Shown: positions 26,402-36,147 of the stretch, piece after piece
Numbering within the stretch: position 1 is the first letter of the stretch
Layout of the letters: every line of letters starts with the position of its first letter
DNA from: Roseibium aggregatum
Lineage (GTDB): Bacteria; Pseudomonadota; Alphaproteobacteria; Rhizobiales; Stappiaceae
DNA length: 64,000 bases
Assembly: GCF_017309185.1 (NCBI RefSeq)
Contig: NZ_JAEKJZ010000001.1
Span: 496,001 to 560,000 of the forward strand
Reading direction: 5' to 3'
The notes under the pieces: generated by a model
The model's input: the letters and a program-made list of their open reading frames with translations, nothing else
What the model was told of the DNA's origin: nothing
The model's database searches: none
Program-made: the position numbers and the translations under genes

Positions 26402-27031
26402 ATGGCGGAAAATGCGGGAGGAAGTGCTTCGGCCGTTTCGGCCCTTGTCGTCGATCTGGCGGACATGTCCTGTTTCGAAGCGGTTGCGCGCGACCTGAAC
26501 AGGAAGGGATGCTGGATCGTCTCGGAAAAGGTCGATCTCCTGAAAAAGGAGGTCGGGCTTCGGCTGGACGGATTCGACAAGCTGTTGCGCGGCCAGGTGA
26601 TCTCCTACGGCGACAACGAAGCCCAGATCTCTTTTCAGATCGACCGGGCAGAAACGGGCGAAAAGCGCCGGGAAATCCGCCGTCGGGTATTGATAACATG
26701 CAACGTTTGCGGCCGGACCACTCCGGTTTCACAAGAATGCCGGATTGTCGACGCCAGCAAGTCGGGATGCCGGCTTGAAGGCGACAAGCTGAACCGCCTG
26801 CCGCGGGACATCGATATCTTCATCCCCTCACTGGATCTTCCAATCGCCGCGCGGATCGTCTGGCGCAGACGAGACCAGGCAGGTGTCAGGCTGAACTGGC
26901 CCTTCGAACAGAGCCCCGAGCCGGAGGCTGACCTCGAGGCCGCGACAGAGGCCGTTCGCGAGCAGGCGCCATCAGTCGAACCGGCGCGCCGGCGCAACTT
27001 GAGGAAAAGGATCAGTGCTTTCGGCCGCTGA
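26402..27031 (+). CDS. PilZ-domain protein
   Basis: A 209-residue protein with a central to C-terminal PilZ domain, a cyclic-di-GMP receptor. The binding motifs RREIRRRVL (RxxxR type, about residues 95-103) and DASKSGCRL (D/N-x-S-x-x-G type) are intact, followed by the barrel strands IFIPSLDLPIAARIVW. The N-terminal 90 residues may be a second, degenerate PilZ-like barrel. The target process is unknown. It overlaps no gene; the S49 peptidase follows after 124 nt. Confidence 0.85.
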   Translation: MAENAGGSASAVSALVVDLADMSCFEAVARDLNRKGCWIVSEKVDLLKKEVGLRLDGFDKLLRGQVISYGDNEAQISFQIDRAETGEKRREIRRRVLITCNVCGRTTPVSQECRIVDASKSGCRLEGDKLNRLPRDIDIFIPSLDLPIAARIVWRRRDQAGVRLNWPFEQSPEPEADLEAATEAVREQAPSVEPARRRNLRKRISAFGR

Positions 27032-27155
27032 GACCGGACGACGCTCTGACGAAGGCGCCCGCCAGATTTCCGTTTTCCTTTCGGTCAGGCTTTGCAAGCT
27101 GTCTTTCAAGACATATATCGATCGAAGTTTCCCTCTTCCGTCAGGACCAATCCGC

Positions 27156-28013
27156 GTGCTTTCATCCATCCGTAAAATTCTTCCCAAGCGGTTTCGCGGC
27201 GACAGACCGGTCATTCCCGTCGTGCGTCTTCAGGGGGCTATCGGCATGGCGGCCAGCCCCATGCGATCCAGCCTGTCCCTGGCTTCCGCGGCAATTCCGC
27301 TGGAAAAAGCATTCTCCGTGAAAAAGGCCCCCGCAGTTGCCCTGATCGTCAATTCGCCGGGCGGATCGCCGGTGCAGTCGCGCCTCATTTTCCAGCGCAT
27401 TCGCGATCTTGCCGCGGAAAAAGAAAAGGAAGTCTTGGTCTTCGTTGAAGATGTCGCCGCCAGCGGCGGCTACATGATCGCTCTGGCGGGCGACGAGATC
27501 TTCGTCGATCCGTCTTCGATCGTCGGCTCGATCGGGGTGGTGGCCGCCGGGTTCGGCTTCACGGAGATGATCAAGAAGATCGGCGTCGACCGGCGCGTCT
27601 ACACCGCCGGGGATAAGAAGGTGACGCTCGATCCTTTCCAGCCGGAAGTTCCGGAAGACATCGAACATCTCAAAGCCCTGCAGCTGGAGATCCATGAGAC
27701 CTTCATCGACATGGTGAAGTCGCGCCGAGGCGACGTTCTGAGCGATGATCCGGAGCTCTTTACCGGAAAGTTCTGGACCGGACGCACTGCCGTTCAACTG
27801 GGCCTCGTCGATTCCATGGGCGACCTTCACGGAGTAATCAGGAAACGCTACGGTGAAAAGGCCGAGCCTAAGCTGATTGCCACGCCCCGTGGCCTGTTCG
27901 GCCGCCGGCCCGCCGGCGTGGCCCTGTCCGGTGCACGGCTGACCGAAGGCCTGGGAGAAGATCTTATCGGCGCGGTGGAAAGCCGGGCGTTGTGGATGCG
28001 CTACGGCCTTTAA
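27156..28013 (+). CDS. S49-family signal peptide peptidase-like protease
   Basis: A 285-residue SppA/SohB-type protease. Core motifs are ALIVNSPGGSP, the nucleophile Ser in VAASGGYMIAL, and DPSSIVGSIGV. The general-base Lys should be in the following helix region (MIKKIGVDRRVYTAG). The predicted protein lacks an obvious membrane anchor, so it may be cytoplasmic or peripheral. I chose GTG at 27156 (MLSSIRKILPKRF), preceded by CAGGA with 9 nt spacing. The longer frame from 27015 overlaps the PilZ gene. A 61-residue gene follows. Confidence 0.88.
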   Translation: MLSSIRKILPKRFRGDRPVIPVVRLQGAIGMAASPMRSSLSLASAAIPLEKAFSVKKAPAVALIVNSPGGSPVQSRLIFQRIRDLAAEKEKEVLVFVEDVAASGGYMIALAGDEIFVDPSSIVGSIGVVAAGFGFTEMIKKIGVDRRVYTAGDKKVTLDPFQPEVPEDIEHLKALQLEIHETFIDMVKSRRGDVLSDDPELFTGKFWTGRTAVQLGLVDSMGDLHGVIRKRYGEKAEPKLIATPRGLFGRRPAGVALSGARLTEGLGEDLIGAVESRALWMRYGL

Positions 28014-28063
28014 AAAGGCATAATGCTCTAGTGAACTTGCGCGCGAACGAAGGGGAACTTGGG

Positions 28064-28249
28064 ATGACGGAACTGATTGGTGTGGCGGCCCTTGCGGTCG
28101 GCGGTTACTGGATCGTCCAGCGCGTCAAACGCAAGATGGCCGATATCGAAAACCAGATTTCCAGGGCCGCGGCGAAGGCCGATCCGAACGGTCGCGGCAC
28201 GAAACTCGTTCTCGATCCCGAAAGCGGCAAGTACAAGCCGCAGGCTTGA
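28064..28249 (+). CDS. Small hypothetical membrane-associated protein
   Basis: A 61-residue protein with one N-terminal hydrophobic segment (IGVAALAVGGYWIV) followed by a basic, helical tail ending in GTKLVLDPESGKYKP. AGGGG lies about 8 nt before the ATG. It starts 50 nt after the S49 peptidase gene and shares its terminator, so it may work with that protease; this is inferred from position only. Confidence 0.7.
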   Translation: MTELIGVAALAVGGYWIVQRVKRKMADIENQISRAAAKADPNGRGTKLVLDPESGKYKPQA

Positions 28250-28326
28250 GGCCGTCATACTGGACAGGCGAGGCGCCAGCCGGGCGTCCGCTTGGGATGA
28301 CTTTCAAAAAGGAACCGTCAAAAGGA

Positions 28327-28356
28327 GCCGCAAGCCCGAGAGGCCTGCGGCTTTTG
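28327..28356 (+). terminator. Terminator after the S49 peptidase operon
   Basis: GCCGCAAGCC / GGCCTGCGGC (one mismatch) with a CGAGA loop, followed by TTTTGCTTG on the plus strand. Confidence 0.75.
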
Positions 28357-28375
28357 CTTGTGTATTGGGCGATGC

Positions 28376-29767
28376 TCATCCTGGCCTGGGGGCAAAGAAC
28401 AGGCCCCAGCGCGCCGGAGCGTTGCGGGCCGTAACGGTCAATACCGCGACGGTCAGCGCAAGCAGCAAGACTTCGCCCAGAGGACTGGCAAGCCATATTC
28501 CGCGTTCACCGGCCAGATGCGGCAGGATCGCCACGAGCGGGAGGAAGAACGCATAGGGTTTGGCGAGGCCGAGAAGAGCGGCGCGCCGCGCATCGCCGAG
28601 GGCCTGAAAATAGGTTGCCACGACAAACAGCGGTCCCATCGCGAAATACATGGCAACCATGGTTGGCAGGATACGGGCAACGTCTCCGGCCACCGCGCTG
28701 TCGGCCGCAAAAAGAAACCCGAGCGGATACGCGAACAGCGACAAGGCCGTCTGGACCCCGGCGCAATACAGGAATGCTGCGGTTAGTCCGAGCCGGAGCG
28801 TATCGTCGGTGCGGTGCCAGAGCTTTGCGCCGTAATTGTTGCCGATCATGGCCTGAAGCGCCTGGGCGAGACCCAGAAGCGGCAGATAGGCGAATGTCAT
28901 GATCCGTGTCACGATCCCGAAAGCAGCCACCGTGGTGCCATAACCGCCGTCGGCAGTCACTTGCAGCATGGCAAAGGTCGCTGTGGACCCGAGCGCGATC
29001 CCGATAAAGCTGAGGCTTTGCGGAGCTCCCAGAGCAAGCATTCGCGGCCAGTCGCGTGCCGATGGAGGCCGGACCAGCGCGCCGAACCCGAGATGTGTCC
29101 GGCCGCGCTTGCGGAAGACCAGCAACAAGGCCATCGCGAACATCTGTGCGAGCGCGGTCGCCCAGGCACTGCCGGCGACGCCGAAGTCCAGCGGGCCGAT
29201 GAGAACATAGTCGAAGACAATATTGGCCACCGACACGAAAAGGCTGATGCCGGCCATGAGGGGCGCCCGGCCTTCGTTGCGCAACGCGTCCGCATTGACG
29301 GACAGCACGAAAAACAATGGCGAAAAGCAGACTGTAATCAGCAGATAGGCGTAGGACATGTCCGCGATGCCGGCCGAGCCGTTCGCGGCGGCAAGGGTAA
29401 TAGCGCGGCCGAAAAGCCAGAACAGGGCAATGACCAGCGCGCCGGTCGAAAGCGCCAGCCAGTGGGCTCCTGCGAACACCGCTTGTGCCGCGCAGATCCG
29501 TTCACCGCCAAGGTGACGGGCAAGGATGCTGGACATGCCATTGGAGACAAGCGTCGCGAGGGCGACCAGCAGCATGTAGGCGGGAAACATCAAGGTGACG
29601 GAACTGAGAGCTTCCGGGCCGGCGAATAGCCCGAGGAAAACGGCATCCGTTACGGTCAAAAGGCCGTTCATGCCCATGACGAAAACGACCGGCAGCGCCG
29701 TCTTGAACAGAGTTGGACCCAGAGGTCCATGCGTAAACGCGTTTGTCCGGGAAATGTCTTGGGACAT
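28376..29767 (-). CDS. MATE-family efflux transporter
   Basis: A 463-residue inner-membrane antiporter with about twelve helices in two repeats, exporting cationic drugs or metabolites against Na+ or H+. The pattern of Pro/Gly-rich helices (LPVVFVMGMNGLLTVTD, ALGAPQSLSFIGIALGS) and the repeat-start spacing are typical. The ATG at 29779 is only 1-2 nt from GGAGA; the ATG at 29767 (MSQDISRTNAF) has 7 nt, so I chose the latter. The substrate cannot be predicted. It is convergent with the S49 operon. Confidence 0.9.
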   Translation of the reverse strand: MSQDISRTNAFTHGPLGPTLFKTALPVVFVMGMNGLLTVTDAVFLGLFAGPEALSSVTLMFPAYMLLVALATLVSNGMSSILARHLGGERICAAQAVFAGAHWLALSTGALVIALFWLFGRAITLAAANGSAGIADMSYAYLLITVCFSPLFFVLSVNADALRNEGRAPLMAGISLFVSVANIVFDYVLIGPLDFGVAGSAWATALAQMFAMALLLVFRKRGRTHLGFGALVRPPSARDWPRMLALGAPQSLSFIGIALGSTATFAMLQVTADGGYGTTVAAFGIVTRIMTFAYLPLLGLAQALQAMIGNNYGAKLWHRTDDTLRLGLTAAFLYCAGVQTALSLFAYPLGFLFAADSAVAGDVARILPTMVAMYFAMGPLFVVATYFQALGDARRAALLGLAKPYAFFLPLVAILPHLAGERGIWLASPLGEVLLLALTVAVLTVTARNAPARWGLFFAPRPG

Positions 29768-30066
29768 TCCATTCTCCAACAGAATTCATTTCGAAGTCGG
29801 AGGGGCTCGCATTGCCGTCCGCGCGAAATGCAGTGGGGAACGGAAGGGTCTTGCTATGTCAGATCTTCACCTGGACGAAATCGTCTGCGAGCGGCGGGCG
29901 CCTGAAACCTGCATCCTCGATACCGCCGTGAGGGGCGGGCGTCAACGCCGCGCCTTGGCCGGGGATTGGAAAGCCTCCTTGACCTTCCTCGCGCATCGTG
30001 GCACCTCTCGCCCGGAATTGGCGGGCTTCGTCCGCCTCTTAAAGCCAGATCCCGGAACTGATATCC

Positions 30067-31035
30067 ATGTCGACGGAAACCGTGCCGGCGCATATGCGCC
30101 CGGAAAACTCCTTTCAAGGCCTGATCCTGACCCTGCAGCGCTACTGGGCCGACCGGGGCTGCGTCGTCCTGCAGCCCTACGACATGGAAGTCGGCGCGGG
30201 CACGTTTCACCCGGCAACCACCTTGCGCTCGCTGGGCCCCCGTCCGTGGAAAGCCGCCTACGTGCAGCCCTCGCGCCGTCCGACCGACGGCCGCTACGGC
30301 GAGAACCCCAACCGGCTGCAGCATTACTATCAGTTTCAGGTGATCCTGAAGCCGTCTCCGGCGGATCTTCAGGATCTTTACCTGAACTCTCTTTATGCCA
30401 TCGGCCTCGATCCGAAGTTGCACGATATCCGTTTTGTGGAAGACGACTGGGAAAGCCCGACGCTCGGCGCCTGGGGACTTGGCTGGGAATGCTGGTGTGA
30501 TGGCATGGAAGTGTCCCAGTTCACCTACTTCCAGCAGGTGGCGGGTTTCGAATGCACGCCGGTTTCAGGCGAACTCACCTACGGGCTCGAGCGCCTGGCC
30601 ATGTACATCCAGGGCGTCGATAACGTCTATGAGCTGAACTACAACGGCATGGACGGCGCGGACAAGGTTACCTATGGCGACGTCTTCCTGCAGGCCGAGC
30701 AGGAATATTCACGGCACAATTTCGAACATGCCGACACGGAAATGCTGTTCCGCCATTTCAAGGACGCCGAAAACGAGTGCCGCGCCCTGCTGGAAGCCGG
30801 GGCGAAGGCGCGGGAAGAGGCCGGGGCGAATGTGCATCAGGTGGTCCTTCCGGCCTATGACCAGTGCATCAAGGCCAGCCATGCCTTCAACCTGCTCGAC
30901 GCGCGCGGGGTCATCTCGGTGACGGAACGCCAGAGCTACATTCTCAGGGTGCGTGAACTCGCCAAAGCCTGCGGCGCAGCCTTCCTGGAAACGGAGGCCG
31001 GCGGCGTCGGCTATCACAATCAGGTGGCGGAATAA
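30067..31035 (+). CDS. glyQ: Glycyl-tRNA synthetase alpha subunit
   Basis: A 322-residue catalytic subunit of the bacterial alpha2-beta2 glycyl-tRNA synthetase. Typical blocks are [37 protein letters not shown] (class II motif 2 region), [14 protein letters not shown] and [14 protein letters not shown]. An alternative ATG nine codons on would begin MRPENSFQG. The beta-subunit gene glyS lies 5.1 kb downstream rather than adjacent, with four genes in between. The 299-nt interval before it holds nothing I can identify. Confidence 0.97.
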   Translation: MSTETVPAHMRPENSFQGLILTLQRYWADRGCVVLQPYDMEVGAGTFHPATTLRSLGPRPWKAAYVQPSRRPTDGRYGENPNRLQHYYQFQVILKPSPADLQDLYLNSLYAIGLDPKLHDIRFVEDDWESPTLGAWGLGWECWCDGMEVSQFTYFQQVAGFECTPVSGELTYGLERLAMYIQGVDNVYELNYNGMDGADKVTYGDVFLQAEQEYSRHNFEHADTEMLFRHFKDAENECRALLEAGAKAREEAGANVHQVVLPAYDQCIKASHAFNLLDARGVISVTERQSYILRVRELAKACGAAFLETEAGGVGYHNQVAE

Positions 31036-31038
31036 CCG

Positions 31039-31530
31039 TTAGTCGACCGGCGCCTTCCGCGCGACTTCTCCCGGCCGGTCGAACATGGCCGGGCCGCCCC
31101 TCAGAATGACGCCGACGGATTGAAACGCGGGCCTGACGGAAGTGCCGTCCAGCCGCGGAGACGTCTGCAATACGGCGACTGTTTGCGGTCCCGGCTTCCG
31201 CACGAGCCGGCAGCCCAGTTTCGTTGACCCTATTTCAAGAACCATATCTTTCCTGACGCCGTAAAAACGGACCTCTTCGCTCTCGTAGCGAAGCGTGTTT
31301 TCGCTTTTCGAGCGCTTGAAGAGCGCGGTTTCTTGCCTGGCTTCCGGAAACCCGAGCAACGTCGCCGGGCCAGGGTCCCGCGGTTCGGCCATGACCGTGT
31401 AGGCCAGGTTTTCCCCGGAGCAGACATACCGTTCGGCGCGTGCGGCATCGAGCGAGCCGGCATCGATCGGCGACATCATCATCACGCCTGCCAGCGGGGC
31501 GACAATGGAGAGGCAGAAATGGTAGTTCAT
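31039..31530 (-). CDS. Hypothetical exported protein, possibly MliC-like
   Basis: About 163 residues with an N-terminal signal-like segment (CLSIVAPLAGVMMM). The middle (YVCSGENLAYTV ... LRYESEEVRFYGVRKDMVLEIG ... GCRLV) has the two Cys and the beta-strand rhythm seen in MliC/PliC lysozyme inhibitors, but the match is loose. I do not assign a function. The ATG at 31530 is preferred over a GTG at 31545. It is convergent with glyQ, separated by 3 nt, and divergent from lemA. Confidence 0.5.
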   Translation of the reverse strand: MNYHFCLSIVAPLAGVMMMSPIDAGSLDAARAERYVCSGENLAYTVMAEPRDPGPATLLGFPEARQETALFKRSKSENTLRYESEEVRFYGVRKDMVLEIGSTKLGCRLVRKPGPQTVAVLQTSPRLDGTSVRPAFQSVGVILRGGPAMFDRPGEVARKAPVD

Positions 31531-31725
31531 CGGTCTGACCCACAAATTACATTTGACGAGTAATTTCTAAGCCAGGCCGGGCCGCTCGTTTGTGTTCTGG
31601 ATTACAGATTGGCGATTGGGAAAAGACAGATAACGCAACGCAGCCGGAGAGAAAGTAGCAGGCTGCCAGGATGACAAGTGCGGCATCGGCGGATAGCTTG
31701 GCTCGCATGTTTTATGGAGGATTTC

Positions 31726-32286
31726 ATGGTTTTCGCCTGGACAGTGCTAACCCTGCTGATCGCACTCTCGGTTTTCGCGATCTTTCTTTACAACAGTCTG
31801 GTCAAGAAACGGCAGATGGTCGAAGAAGGCTGGAGCGGAATTGACGTTCAGCTCAAACGCCGGGCAAATCTGATCCCGAACCTCGTCGAAACCGTGAAGG
31901 GCTACGCCTCCCACGAACAGGAAACCCTGAACGCCGTTACCGATAAGAGGACCGCGGTGACGGCCTTGCCGAAAGACGATGTTGCGGGCCGGGCAAGGGC
32001 GGAGGGCGAACTCAGCCAGGCACTTGGCCGCCTCATTGCGGTTGCCGAGGACTATCCGGATCTCAAGGCCAGCCAGAACTTTTCCGACCTTCACGCCTCC
32101 CTGGACGAGATAGAACACGCCATCCAGCTGGCCCGGCGCTATTACAACGGAGCGGTCCGGGGATTGAATGTCGCCGTCGAAAGCTTTCCCTCCAACCTGA
32201 TCGCCAATCAGTTCAATTTCGAGAAGGCCGAGTATTTCGAAATTGAGGATGAAGCTGACCGGGCCGTGCCGAAAGTGCAGTTCTGA
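31726..32286 (+). CDS. LemA-family protein
   Basis: A 186-residue protein: an N-terminal membrane helix (WTVLTLLIALSVFAIFLYNSL) then a helical-bundle domain with the family signature WSGIDVQLKRRANLIPNLVETVKGY, given here in parts as RRANLIPNLVETV, and the C-terminal NLIANQFNFEKAEYFE. Function is unknown across bacteria, though it often pairs with DUF2207 or with membrane peptidases. GGAGG lies 5 nt before the ATG at 31726. The DUF2207 gene starts 12 nt after its stop, so the two form an operon. Confidence 0.93.
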   Translation: MVFAWTVLTLLIALSVFAIFLYNSLVKKRQMVEEGWSGIDVQLKRRANLIPNLVETVKGYASHEQETLNAVTDKRTAVTALPKDDVAGRARAEGELSQALGRLIAVAEDYPDLKASQNFSDLHASLDEIEHAIQLARRYYNGAVRGLNVAVESFPSNLIANQFNFEKAEYFEIEDEADRAVPKVQF

Positions 32287-32298
32287 GGGAGGCGAAGG

Positions 32299-34251
32299 AT
32301 GGCTTTTTTCCGGTCTCTTCGGTGTGGCCTCGTCCTTGGCCTGCTGGTTCTAACGTTTGCCTGGCCCGCACAGGCCGACGAACGCATTCTGGATTTTGCC
32401 TCGAACGTGCAGGTTGGCCGAAACGGCACATTGACCGTCACCGAAACCATCAGGGTTCAGGCTGAGGGTCAGCAGATAAAACGGGGTATCTTCAGGGACA
32501 TCCCCCTAACGGCCGAAGGTGCGGATGGACGGACCTACCGGGTTGGCTTCAAGCTGCTTTCCGTGCTGCAGGATGGCCGGCCTGCGCCGTACTCTCAAAG
32601 AGAAAACGGCTCAGGGGTTCGCATTTACGTCGGAGAAAAAGACGTTTTCCTTCAGGAAGGCGCTTATACCTACACCTTCAAGTATGAAATCGACCGCCAG
32701 ATCCGTTTTTTCGAGACGCACGACGAACTCTACTGGAACGCAACCGGTCTGGAATGGGCGTTTCCGATCGACGAAGCCATTGCTCGGGTTGTCTTGCCTG
32801 AAGGGGGGCGGGCCGAAAAATGGACGGCCTTTACCGGGACATACGGGGAGACCGGGGAGAGATACGAGGCGAATTCGCAAAAGGGTGGTTCGGAAATTGT
32901 CTTTCGCACAACCGCGCCGCTGCCGCCCTATGCCGGGCTAACGGTCGTCGTGAGCATGCCGAAAGGCACCGTCCTGCCACCGTCCGAGGCCGAAAGGATT
33001 GGTTACTTTCTGAGTGATTACAGTTCGGCGCTGATCGGTGCTGGAGGGGTCATTCTTGTACTTGTCTATTACCTGGTCGCCTGGTGGATGGTCGGCCGGG
33101 ATCCGCCGCGAGGCGTTGTCTTTCCAAGGTTCCAGCCCCCTGAAGGTATTTCGCCCGCCTTGTCGCGCTACATCGCTCAACGCGGTTTCGCGGACGGCGG
33201 CTGGATCGCCCTGTCGGCGGCATGTCTCAATCTTGCCGTGAAGAACCGCTTGAAAATCGAGGATAACAGCGGCGTCGCGACGCTTTCTCTTTTTGAACAG
33301 AACGCGGCGCACAGCCCGTCCGGTGCAGGTCTGCCTCGAGGCGAAGCCGCGGTCGAACGCTGGCTGGTCGGCCGAAACGGACCGGTCGCGCTCAGCAAGG
33401 CGAACGGACTTTCGATCAAGGCGCTGGGGACAAAATTTCGCAATGCGATCGAGAACGAGAACCGCAACGTGTTCTTCCGGTCGAACTGGGCCTACCTCGT
33501 TCCCGGAGGGCTGCTAAGCCTAATCACCATTGTCGCATTGTTTGCTTTCGGTCAGATGCAGCCCGGAGAGGAAGGTTTTGTCATTATCTTTCTCGCGTTT
33601 TCAGTCTTTGCCTCGGTCACTGCCTTGCAGGTCGGCAAGGCGGCTTTCCGGAAAGTGGGAATTCAGTGGCGACTGGCGCTGGTATTCCTCTTGTTCGCTC
33701 TGGCGGTGGCCGCGGTGTCGTTCGGCGCCTGGCACGTGAGTGGCGGTGTCGACAACCTCCCGGTGCTGCCCTTGATCGCAGCCGTGCTCGTGGCATTGAA
33801 CCTTCTGTTCTTCTTCCTGATCGGAGCGCCGACGGCGCTTGGGCGCAAGGCGCTTGACGAGATTGAGGGCCTCGAAATGTATTTGTCGGTCGCCGAAAAG
33901 GAGCGTCTGAACATGAAGGACGCGCCGGACATGAGCACCGCGCATTTCGAGAAACTGCTGCCCTATGCCGTGGCGCTGGGGGTCGAAAGACCCTGGGCGA
34001 CAGCTTTCGAAAGCTGGCTCGCGGCGGCGGCAGGGGCCTCGCTCGCAGCGAGCTACCATCCGTCCTGGTATTCGGGCGACGGTTTTTCCTCCGCCCGCAT
34101 TTCCGACAACATCGCCAACACCGCGCACTCCATGTCCGGTTCGTTCCAGTCCTCGCTGCCGGTACCGAAGTCTTCGAGCTCCGGCTTCAGCGGCTCCTCG
34201 GGCGGGTTTTCCGGCGGCGGAGGTGGCGGTGGTGGTGGCGGCGGCTGGTAG
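32299..34251 (+). CDS. DUF2207 membrane protein (YciQ-like)
   Basis: A 650-residue protein partnered with LemA. A signal peptide ends near residue 26 (PAQADE), followed by a large extracytoplasmic beta domain (about 27-230: [21 protein letters not shown]). A membrane segment (about 243-262) and a cytoplasmic winged-helix-like portion follow, then two or more membrane helices around 395-510. The tail is rich in Ser and ends in an almost pure Gly run ([16 protein letters not shown]). Its biochemical role is unknown. The low-complexity tail is a family trait. Confidence 0.9.
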   Translation: MAFFRSLRCGLVLGLLVLTFAWPAQADERILDFASNVQVGRNGTLTVTETIRVQAEGQQIKRGIFRDIPLTAEGADGRTYRVGFKLLSVLQDGRPAPYSQRENGSGVRIYVGEKDVFLQEGAYTYTFKYEIDRQIRFFETHDELYWNATGLEWAFPIDEAIARVVLPEGGRAEKWTAFTGTYGETGERYEANSQKGGSEIVFRTTAPLPPYAGLTVVVSMPKGTVLPPSEAERIGYFLSDYSSALIGAGGVILVLVYYLVAWWMVGRDPPRGVVFPRFQPPEGISPALSRYIAQRGFADGGWIALSAACLNLAVKNRLKIEDNSGVATLSLFEQNAAHSPSGAGLPRGEAAVERWLVGRNGPVALSKANGLSIKALGTKFRNAIENENRNVFFRSNWAYLVPGGLLSLITIVALFAFGQMQPGEEGFVIIFLAFSVFASVTALQVGKAAFRKVGIQWRLALVFLLFALAVAAVSFGAWHVSGGVDNLPVLPLIAAVLVALNLLFFFLIGAPTALGRKALDEIEGLEMYLSVAEKERLNMKDAPDMSTAHFEKLLPYAVALGVERPWATAFESWLAAAAGASLAASYHPSWYSGDGFSSARISDNIANTAHSMSGSFQSSLPVPKSSSSGFSGSSGGFSGGGGGGGGGGGW

Positions 34252-34290
34252 CGGCCCGCCGTTTTCCTGGTCGTTGCGATTGGATACGGG

Positions 34291-35898
34291 TCAGGCCGCG
34301 TCGGTTTCTTTCGCAAACTTGAGTTGGCCGTTCGCCTGCTCGCTGAGCAACTGCAGAGCGTCATCGGCCGACACCGCCTTGGCATAAAGAAAACCCTGTC
34401 CGAAGCGGCAACCGTTGAGGTTGAGCGCATCGTGGATGTCGCTGGTCTCGATGCCTTCCGCGACCGCGTCGATCTCCAGGCCGCTGGCGAGAACGAGAAC
34501 GGCCTCGATAATGGCCGAGCATTGCTTGTCGACCAGCATTCGTTCCGTGAAGGACTTGTCGATCTTGACTTTCTTGATGGGAAAATCGCGCAGGTAACTC
34601 AGGCTGGAATGACCGGCGCCGAAGTCGTCGAGTGCAATCGAAATGTTGGCTTCCACCAATTCGCCCAATATAAGCCGCGCGGCTTCAGGGTTCTTGACCA
34701 GGGACGTTTCGGTGATTTCCAGAACGAGCCTTTCCCCCGGAAAGCCGTTCTTTTTCAGGATCGACACGATCTGAGACGGCAGTGACGGGTCCTGAAGCTG
34801 CACCGGCGACAGATTAAAGGACAGATAGAGTTTCTCGGGCCAGCCCAGGGCGGCTTTGCAGGCCTTGTCGAGGAGGTGCTGTGTCAGTTCCGAAATGACA
34901 CCGCAGTCTTCCGCGATCGGAATGAACTGGTCCGGCGGAACGATACCGAAATCCTGATCGGTCCAGCGCGCGAGCGCTTCGAACCCGGCGATGCGGCCTT
35001 CGTCCAGGTTCACGATGGGTTGAAAATGCGCCTTGACCTCATGATCCGCGATTGCCTGGCGCAACCGCTGCTCCAGCAGGGTCCGGTGCAATATGGACGC
35101 GTCCATGTCCACTTCGAAGAAACGGTAGGTCGATCGTCCGGCGGACTTCGCGCGGTAAAGCGCGATGTCGGCCCGGCGCAGCAATTCGCTGACCGCGTGT
35201 CCGTCATGCGGATAAACCGCGATCCCGATTCCACTTCCTATCGCAATGCGCCGGTCGCCGAATTCGAAGTGCTCGCCGATGCGCGTAAGCAACCGCCTGG
35301 CGAAACCGGAAGCTTCCGATTTTTCCTTGAAGACCGGCGAAACGACCGCGAATTCGTCCCCTCCGAGCCGGGCTGCGAGCCCTTCGTCGCCGATGACTTC
35401 CATCAGGCGCTCGGCGAAGCTGCGTAGCAAGGCATCGCCGAAGGCGTGACCGTAAACGTCATTGATGGGTTTGAAGCCGTCCAGATCCAGCATCATGACC
35501 GCTCTGAAGCAGTCGGGTTTGACCTCGCGCGTCATTTCCGGAAAGGCTTCCAGAAGACGCCTGCGGTTGGGCAGACCTGTCAGGGGATCGTGTTGGGCAA
35601 GCGCCAGGGCTTCCGAATGCGCGTAAGAGCGGACCCGCAGTTCCTTGCATAGCTTCCGCGTAGCCCAGATGCCGATGCATAAACCCACCAGGGCCAGACT
35701 CAGGAGAATGCCTGTGGCGAATTCGTGCAAGGGGTAAACATGATCGAAATCACGGCCGTAGATTAGATGCGGCACAAGCTCCAGGCTCAGATAGAGCCCG
35801 ACGGCCAGAACGAGAAGGGCAACCATGGACCGTGTCAGAAAGCGGTAATCCGTGGGTAGCCTGTATTTCACTTGGGGTAGCCCTAAGTCTCGGTTCAT
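34291..35898 (-). CDS. Membrane GGDEF-EAL cyclic-di-GMP protein
   Basis: A 535-residue protein with two N-terminal membrane helices (about 25-47 and 60-82), a GGDEF domain (about 100-265) and an EAL domain (about 275-525). The GGDEF motif is intact (RLGGDEFAVV), but the RxxD inhibitory site is absent. The EAL motif (FEALARW), SFNLSPVQL, LEITETSL, LDDFGAGHSS, the Lys in VKIDKSF, and AVAEGIET are all present, so phosphodiesterase activity is likely. Net activity cannot be predicted. The annotated ATG directly abuts AAGAGG, so a slightly later start is possible. Confidence 0.95.
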   Translation of the reverse strand: MNRDLGLPQVKYRLPTDYRFLTRSMVALLVLAVGLYLSLELVPHLIYGRDFDHVYPLHEFATGILLSLALVGLCIGIWATRKLCKELRVRSYAHSEALALAQHDPLTGLPNRRRLLEAFPEMTREVKPDCFRAVMMLDLDGFKPINDVYGHAFGDALLRSFAERLMEVIGDEGLAARLGGDEFAVVSPVFKEKSEASGFARRLLTRIGEHFEFGDRRIAIGSGIGIAVYPHDGHAVSELLRRADIALYRAKSAGRSTYRFFEVDMDASILHRTLLEQRLRQAIADHEVKAHFQPIVNLDEGRIAGFEALARWTDQDFGIVPPDQFIPIAEDCGVISELTQHLLDKACKAALGWPEKLYLSFNLSPVQLQDPSLPSQIVSILKKNGFPGERLVLEITETSLVKNPEAARLILGELVEANISIALDDFGAGHSSLSYLRDFPIKKVKIDKSFTERMLVDKQCSAIIEAVLVLASGLEIDAVAEGIETSDIHDALNLNGCRFGQGFLYAKAVSADDALQLLSEQANGQLKFAKETDAA

Positions 35899-36147
35899 CC
35901 TCTTGCGCAGAGTTTCTCACGTATTTCTTGAAGAAAAATGAAGTAAAAGCAATTCAAGACTAGCGAATAATACGGAGTATGCGCTTGTGCCGGCCGTGAC
36001 TGATCTGTGCCTGTTTGCTGGCTCTGCATCCGGTTCCGGAAAAGGGGTGACAAGCGGCGGCTGACTTGGTAACGGACGCTCAAGACAGTCCGGCGGTAGG
36101 TTCGAGGATCCTCGATGTTCCCGCCAAACCCGAAGGCCAGCAAATCC

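Noticed and set aside
29595..30500. 301-codon plus-strand frame overlapping glyQ
   Set aside because: It runs out of frame into glyQ and has no conserved content; glyQ itself is certain.
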